Shown in pieces: positions 6,331 through 8,872 of a stretch of DNA of 8,872 nt. The DNA lies in the NCBI GenBank assembly GCA_003529325.1, contig DPVW01000387.1, forward strand, positions 1 through 8,872. The letters are read 5' to 3'. The translations under genes and the position numbers were made by a program. This stretch comes from Candidatus Latescibacterota bacterium. Lineage in GTDB: Bacteria > Latescibacterota > UBA2968 > UBA8231. Every line of letters starts with the position of its first letter. The first letter of the stretch is position 1. The notes beneath the pieces are model-generated. The model saw only the letters and a list, made by a program, of their open reading frames with translations, did not search any database and was not told the origin of the DNA.

Positions 6331-7533
6331 ATGGGGAAGAAGACGATTGACGAGATCGAAGTCGCCGGGAAGCGGATCCTGGTACGCGTCGATTTCAACA
6401 TCCCCCTCGACGGGGACGCCAAAATCACGGACGACAACCGCATTCGTGCGGCCTTGCCGACGCTGTGGCACCTGCTGCAGAAGGGAGCCTCTCTGGTCCT
6501 GATGTCCCATCTCGGTCGACCGAAGGGGACGGTGAGCCAGGGGCTGTCTCTGGCGCCGGTGGCGACGGAATTGCACGGACATCTGGGAACCAGTGTGTTG
6601 CTGGCGCCGGACTGCATCGGTGACGAAACGGCGGGGCTGGCGCGGGATCTCAAGCCGGGCAACGTATTGCTGCTGGAAAATCTCCGCTTCCACAAAGAAG
6701 AGGAAGAGAACGATCCGGATTTCGCCAGGCAACTGGCCGAGATGGGCAATGGCATCTACGTCAACGATGCCTTCGGCGCCGCCCATCGAGCCCATGCCTC
6801 GACGGAAGGCATCACCCACCACACCGAGCACAATGTGGCCGGGTATCTGATGAGCAAGGAGTTGCAGTATCTGCAGGAGGCCCTCGTCGAACCGGCCCGA
6901 CCCTTCCTCGCAATCCTCGGTGGTGCCAAGGTCTCGGATAAGATCGAGGTCATCGAGCATCTGCTCGACAAGCTCGACAAGCTGCTGATCGGTGGCGGCA
7001 TGGCATACACCTTTCTCAAGGCACAGGGCCACGAAATCGGCAAGTCTCTCCTCGAAGAAGCGACGGTGCCTGTTGCCGCCGAGTTGCTGCAGAAGGCGGG
7101 AGACAAGCTGGTGCTGCCCGTTGATTGCCTGGTAACGCAGAAATTTGCCGCCGGCGCAGAGACGCGCATGGTGCCGGTGAACGAGATTCCAGCTGATTGG
7201 GAAGGCGTAGACATCGGCTCGCAGACACGGGAGTTGTTCGTCAATACCATCAGCGAGGCGGGAACGGTCGTCTGGAATGGCCCTGTAGGGGTGTTCGAAA
7301 TCGACGACTTCGCGGCTGGTACCAATGCGATTGCCCAGACTCTCGAGCAGGCTACCTGGGAGTCGGGTGCGGTCAGTATCATCGGCGGCGGTGACACCGC
7401 GGCGGCGGTGGTCAAGGCCGGTGCCCATAAACGCATGACGCACATTTCAACAGGTGGCGGTGCATCGCTGGAGTGCCTGGGTGGGCGGGCGTTGCCGGGG
7501 GTGGATGCGTTGGATGACGGCGCAGATCGGTGA
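6331..7533 (+). CDS. pgk: Phosphoglycerate kinase
   Basis: A 400-residue monomeric kinase converting 1,3-bisphosphoglycerate and ADP to 3-phosphoglycerate and ATP, reversibly, in the cytoplasm. All motifs are intact: VRVDFNIPLD (18-27) with Asp21 and Asn23, Arg37, SHLGRPKG (59-66), LENLRF with Arg119, AHRAHAS with Arg153, LGGAKVSDK (196-204), GGGMAYTFL (221-229), WNGPVGVFE (315-323), GGGDTAAAV (352-360) and STGGGASLE (373-381). Length is normal for bacteria. The ATG at 6331 gives the standard KKTIDEIEVAGKRVL-type start; the only purine-rich ribosome site, GGGGAG (6309-6314), is about 16 nt away, which is long, so translation may be coupled or modest. It lies between pfk and tpiA, with 65 and 128 nt gaps. 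The final 20 or so codons and the following gap become G/T-rich on this strand. Confidence 0.97.
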   Translation: MGKKTIDEIEVAGKRILVRVDFNIPLDGDAKITDDNRIRAALPTLWHLLQKGASLVLMSHLGRPKGTVSQGLSLAPVATELHGHLGTSVLLAPDCIGDETAGLARDLKPGNVLLLENLRFHKEEEENDPDFARQLAEMGNGIYVNDAFGAAHRAHASTEGITHHTEHNVAGYLMSKELQYLQEALVEPARPFLAILGGAKVSDKIEVIEHLLDKLDKLLIGGGMAYTFLKAQGHEIGKSLLEEATVPVAAELLQKAGDKLVLPVDCLVTQKFAAGAETRMVPVNEIPADWEGVDIGSQTRELFVNTISEAGTVVWNGPVGVFEIDDFAAGTNAIAQTLEQATWESGAVSIIGGGDTAAAVVKAGAHKRMTHISTGGGASLECLGGRALPGVDALDDGADR

Positions 7534-7567
7534 ATCTTGGATAACGGTTGTTCATGCGCCTCGATCA

Positions 7568-7586
7568 CGGAACGCTTCGCGTTCCG
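7568..7586. repeat. Short perfect hairpin in the pgk-tpiA gap (REP-like)
   Basis: An 8-bp perfect stem CGGAACGC / GCGTTCCG closes a TTC loop, the only obvious structure in the 128-nt gap between pgk and tpiA. No T-tract follows, so it is not a normal terminator. Short GC-rich hairpins of this shape occur as dispersed repeats in many genomes and can protect upstream mRNA ends, but copy number elsewhere is unknown. Confidence 0.5.
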
Positions 7587-7661
7587 CACGGTCTGTCAGA
7601 ACTGGGTGATTGGGTGGACTGAGGGGAGAGACAATTATCAAACTGAATAGAGTGAGAGGTG

Positions 7662-8432
7662 ATGCGTAAGCCGCTAGTTGCTGGTAATTGGAAGATGAAT
7701 CTTGAGCCGGGGAGGGGGGCTGCTTTGGTGGCGGAGTTGCTGCCTCTGGTGGCTGATTCGACGGATGTGGTGGATGTTGTCGTTTGTCCGACGAATATCG
7801 GTTTGGCTGCAGCGAGTGCTGCCCTGGCCGGTGGTGGGGTGACACTGGGAGCGCAGAACTGTCACTGGGAAGAAGCCGGGGCATTTACCGGTGAAGTGGG
7901 GCCCGGCATGCTGTTGACCGTTGGCTGCCAGTGGGTTATACTAGGCCATTCTGAGCGCCGCCTGCTGTTTGGAGAGTCCGATGAGGGTGTCAATCGACGC
8001 GCTGTGGGGGCTCTTGCGGCGGGGCTTCAGTCGATCGTCTGCATCGGCGAGACGCTTGAAGAGCGCGAAGCTGGGCACGTTGAGGATGTTGTCCTCGGAC
8101 AGCTCGATCGCAGCTTGCAGGGGTTTACCGCCGAGCAACTCGCATCGGTTGCCGTCGCCTACGAACCCGTTTGGGCCATCGGCACAGGACGCACTGCCAC
8201 CCCGGAACAGGCGCAGCAGGTACATGGCCTCATACGAGGCCGATTGCGTGATTCTTTCGGTGCTGCTTCGGCAGAGGAAATTCGAATTTTGTACGGTGGC
8301 AGCGTCAAACCGGACAATGCTGCCGAGTTGTTTGGTCAGGCCGACATCGATGGTGGTCTGATCGGGGGGGCTTCCCTCAAAGCGGCGGATTTCGCCGCTA
8401 TCGCAAATGCCGCTCGTTCCACCTGCGGCTGA
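7662..8432 (+). CDS. tpiA: Triosephosphate isomerase
   Basis: A 256-residue TIM-barrel enzyme interconverting dihydroxyacetone phosphate and glyceraldehyde 3-phosphate. Catalytic residues are complete: Asn9 and Lys11 in GNWKMN, His96 in LGHSERR, and Glu168 in AYEPVWAIGTG, with the phosphate-binding segments YGGSVKP (211-217) and GGLIGGASL (231-239). Length is typical. An in-frame stop at 7653-7655 limits the start to GTG 7659 or ATG 7662; the ATG gives the usual MRKPLVAGNWKMN beginning, with GAGAGG immediately before it. The first 50 codons are strikingly G- or T-ending (26 G, 20 T, 2 C, 2 A), unlike pfk. secG follows after 17 nt, so the two are probably one transcript. It completes the lower-upper glycolytic link with pfk and pgk. 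Confidence 0.97.
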   Translation: MRKPLVAGNWKMNLEPGRGAALVAELLPLVADSTDVVDVVVCPTNIGLAAASAALAGGGVTLGAQNCHWEEAGAFTGEVGPGMLLTVGCQWVILGHSERRLLFGESDEGVNRRAVGALAAGLQSIVCIGETLEEREAGHVEDVVLGQLDRSLQGFTAEQLASVAVAYEPVWAIGTGRTATPEQAQQVHGLIRGRLRDSFGAASAEEIRILYGGSVKPDNAAELFGQADIDGGLIGGASLKAADFAAIANAARSTCG

Positions 8433-8449
8433 CATTCGGAACAAGAGAT

Positions 8450-8824
8450 ATGACAGCAGTCTTGACCGTTATCCACATCATCGTCTGTATCCTGCTCATC
8501 GTCGCCGTGCTCATGCAATCCGGTAAGGGTGGGGGGCTGGCAGCGTCCGTAGGTGGGGGGCTCAGTTCCTCTTCCGTGCTCGGGGGCAGGGCGGCGACAT
8601 CATTTCTGTCGAAGGTGACGACCTATCTGGCCAGCGGATTTCTGGTCATGTGCCTGCTCCTGGCCGTGCTCTACGATGACGACGCAGGTGTACCGACTTC
8701 AGCCACTGAACGCATCATGGATTCGCAAGGTTCGCCGCTGACGACGCCCGCACCCTTCGATGTCGCTCCGGTGGGCGACGAGGGTTATGACGCTGATGAG
8801 CCGGCATCGGCCCTGCCGCAGTAG
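8450..8824 (+). CDS. secG: Preprotein translocase subunit SecG
   Basis: A 124-residue inner-membrane protein, the accessory subunit of the SecYEG channel that eases SecA-driven export. Seen: transmembrane segment 1 at about 3-22, the conserved cytoplasmic loop LMQSGKGGGLAASVGG (21-36) leading to VLGGRAATSFLSK (43-55), and transmembrane segment 2 at about 56-75. A Pro/Asp/Glu-rich tail (76-124) of low complexity follows; SecG tails vary, and lengths near 110-130 are common in Proteobacteria. The ATG lies 17 nt after the tpiA stop with only a weak AAGAGAT site directly before it, so translational coupling to tpiA is plausible. A tRNA-Leu gene begins 25 nt after the stop, the same order as secG-leuU in E. 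coli and tpiA-secG-tRNA-Leu in Pseudomonas. Confidence 0.94.
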   Translation: MTAVLTVIHIIVCILLIVAVLMQSGKGGGLAASVGGGLSSSSVLGGRAATSFLSKVTTYLASGFLVMCLLLAVLYDDDAGVPTSATERIMDSQGSPLTTPAPFDVAPVGDEGYDADEPASALPQ

Positions 8825-8849
8825 GCACTCACTCGACTAACGGTGTAGT

Positions 8850-8872
8850 GCGGGAGTGGTGGAATTGGTAGA
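8850..8872 (+). tRNA. tRNA-Leu, 5' portion only (cut by window end)
   Basis: The last 23 bases read as the 5' acceptor strand GCGGGAG (8850-8856), U8-G9 and a D-arm GTGGAATTGGTAGA that matches class II tRNA-Leu genes, including the D-arm of E. coli leuU. The anticodon, variable arm and 3' half lie outside the window, so the isoacceptor is not determined. Position after secG supports the call. Confidence 0.85.

Noticed and set aside
5860..7443. A 527-codon open frame on the minus strand across pfk and pgk.
   Set aside because: It lies wholly antisense to two genes with complete catalytic motifs. Its translation is Arg/His/Leu-rich with no recognisable domain, as expected from high-GC antisense frames.
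1..8872. CRISPR array, insertion sequence or prophage.
   Set aside because: No regularly spaced direct repeats, transposase, integrase or phage structural genes were seen, and no terminal repeats flank the GNAT remnant.

Overview
The window reads as chromosomal DNA from a GC-rich, probably free-living or host-associated bacterium. The order tpiA-secG-tRNA-Leu at the right end is the one known from many Gammaproteobacteria. The pair of phytanoyl-CoA-dioxygenase-like genes plus an exported sulfatase at the left end is a repertoire typical of marine and sponge-associated lineages (Poribacteria, Latescibacteria, Planctomycetes and some Proteobacteria). I cannot place the phylum from this sequence alone.

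Left block (1-3476, all on the minus strand). Reading in the direction of transcription: a Tat-exported formylglycine sulfatase (3476-2127, TTG start); a small cold-shock protein (1928-1722, GTG start); a strong bidirectional terminator hairpin (1661-1698); then two Fe(II)/2-oxoglutarate dioxygenase genes of the PhyH family only 29 nt apart. The first of these (1640-897) lacks the usual carboxylate of the HxD iron motif. The second (867 to beyond position 1) has a complete motif and runs off the window. This looks like a scavenging or modification module for sulfated or lipid-like organic matter with an unrelated csp gene in the middle. Substrates cannot be deduced.

Middle (3477-4341). A divergent 140-nt gap leads to a GNAT acetyltransferase gene on the plus strand. 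It is broken by one in-frame TGA and its C-terminal half is missing, so it is called a pseudogene. It is followed by a perfect 16-bp inverted repeat that also has a competing alternative fold.

Right block (4342-8872, all plus). comF-like phosphoribosyltransferase, a phosphofructokinase with the two pyrophosphate-type signature residues, phosphoglycerate kinase, triosephosphate isomerase, SecG and the start of a tRNA-Leu gene. PPi-phosphofructokinase, Pgk and TpiA are all reversible enzymes, so the cluster could serve glycolysis and gluconeogenesis alike. tpiA-secG-tRNA-Leu is tightly packed (17 and 25 nt gaps). The upstream gaps (118, 65 and 128 nt) hold inverted repeats and a possible promoter. 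The first 50 codons of tpiA almost never end in C, in sharp contrast to pfk. No CRISPR array, insertion sequence or complete mobile element was seen. The most notable points are the iron-ligand variant in the dioxygenase, the interrupted GNAT gene, the two overlapping alternative-fold repeats, and the codon-usage break at pgk/tpiA.
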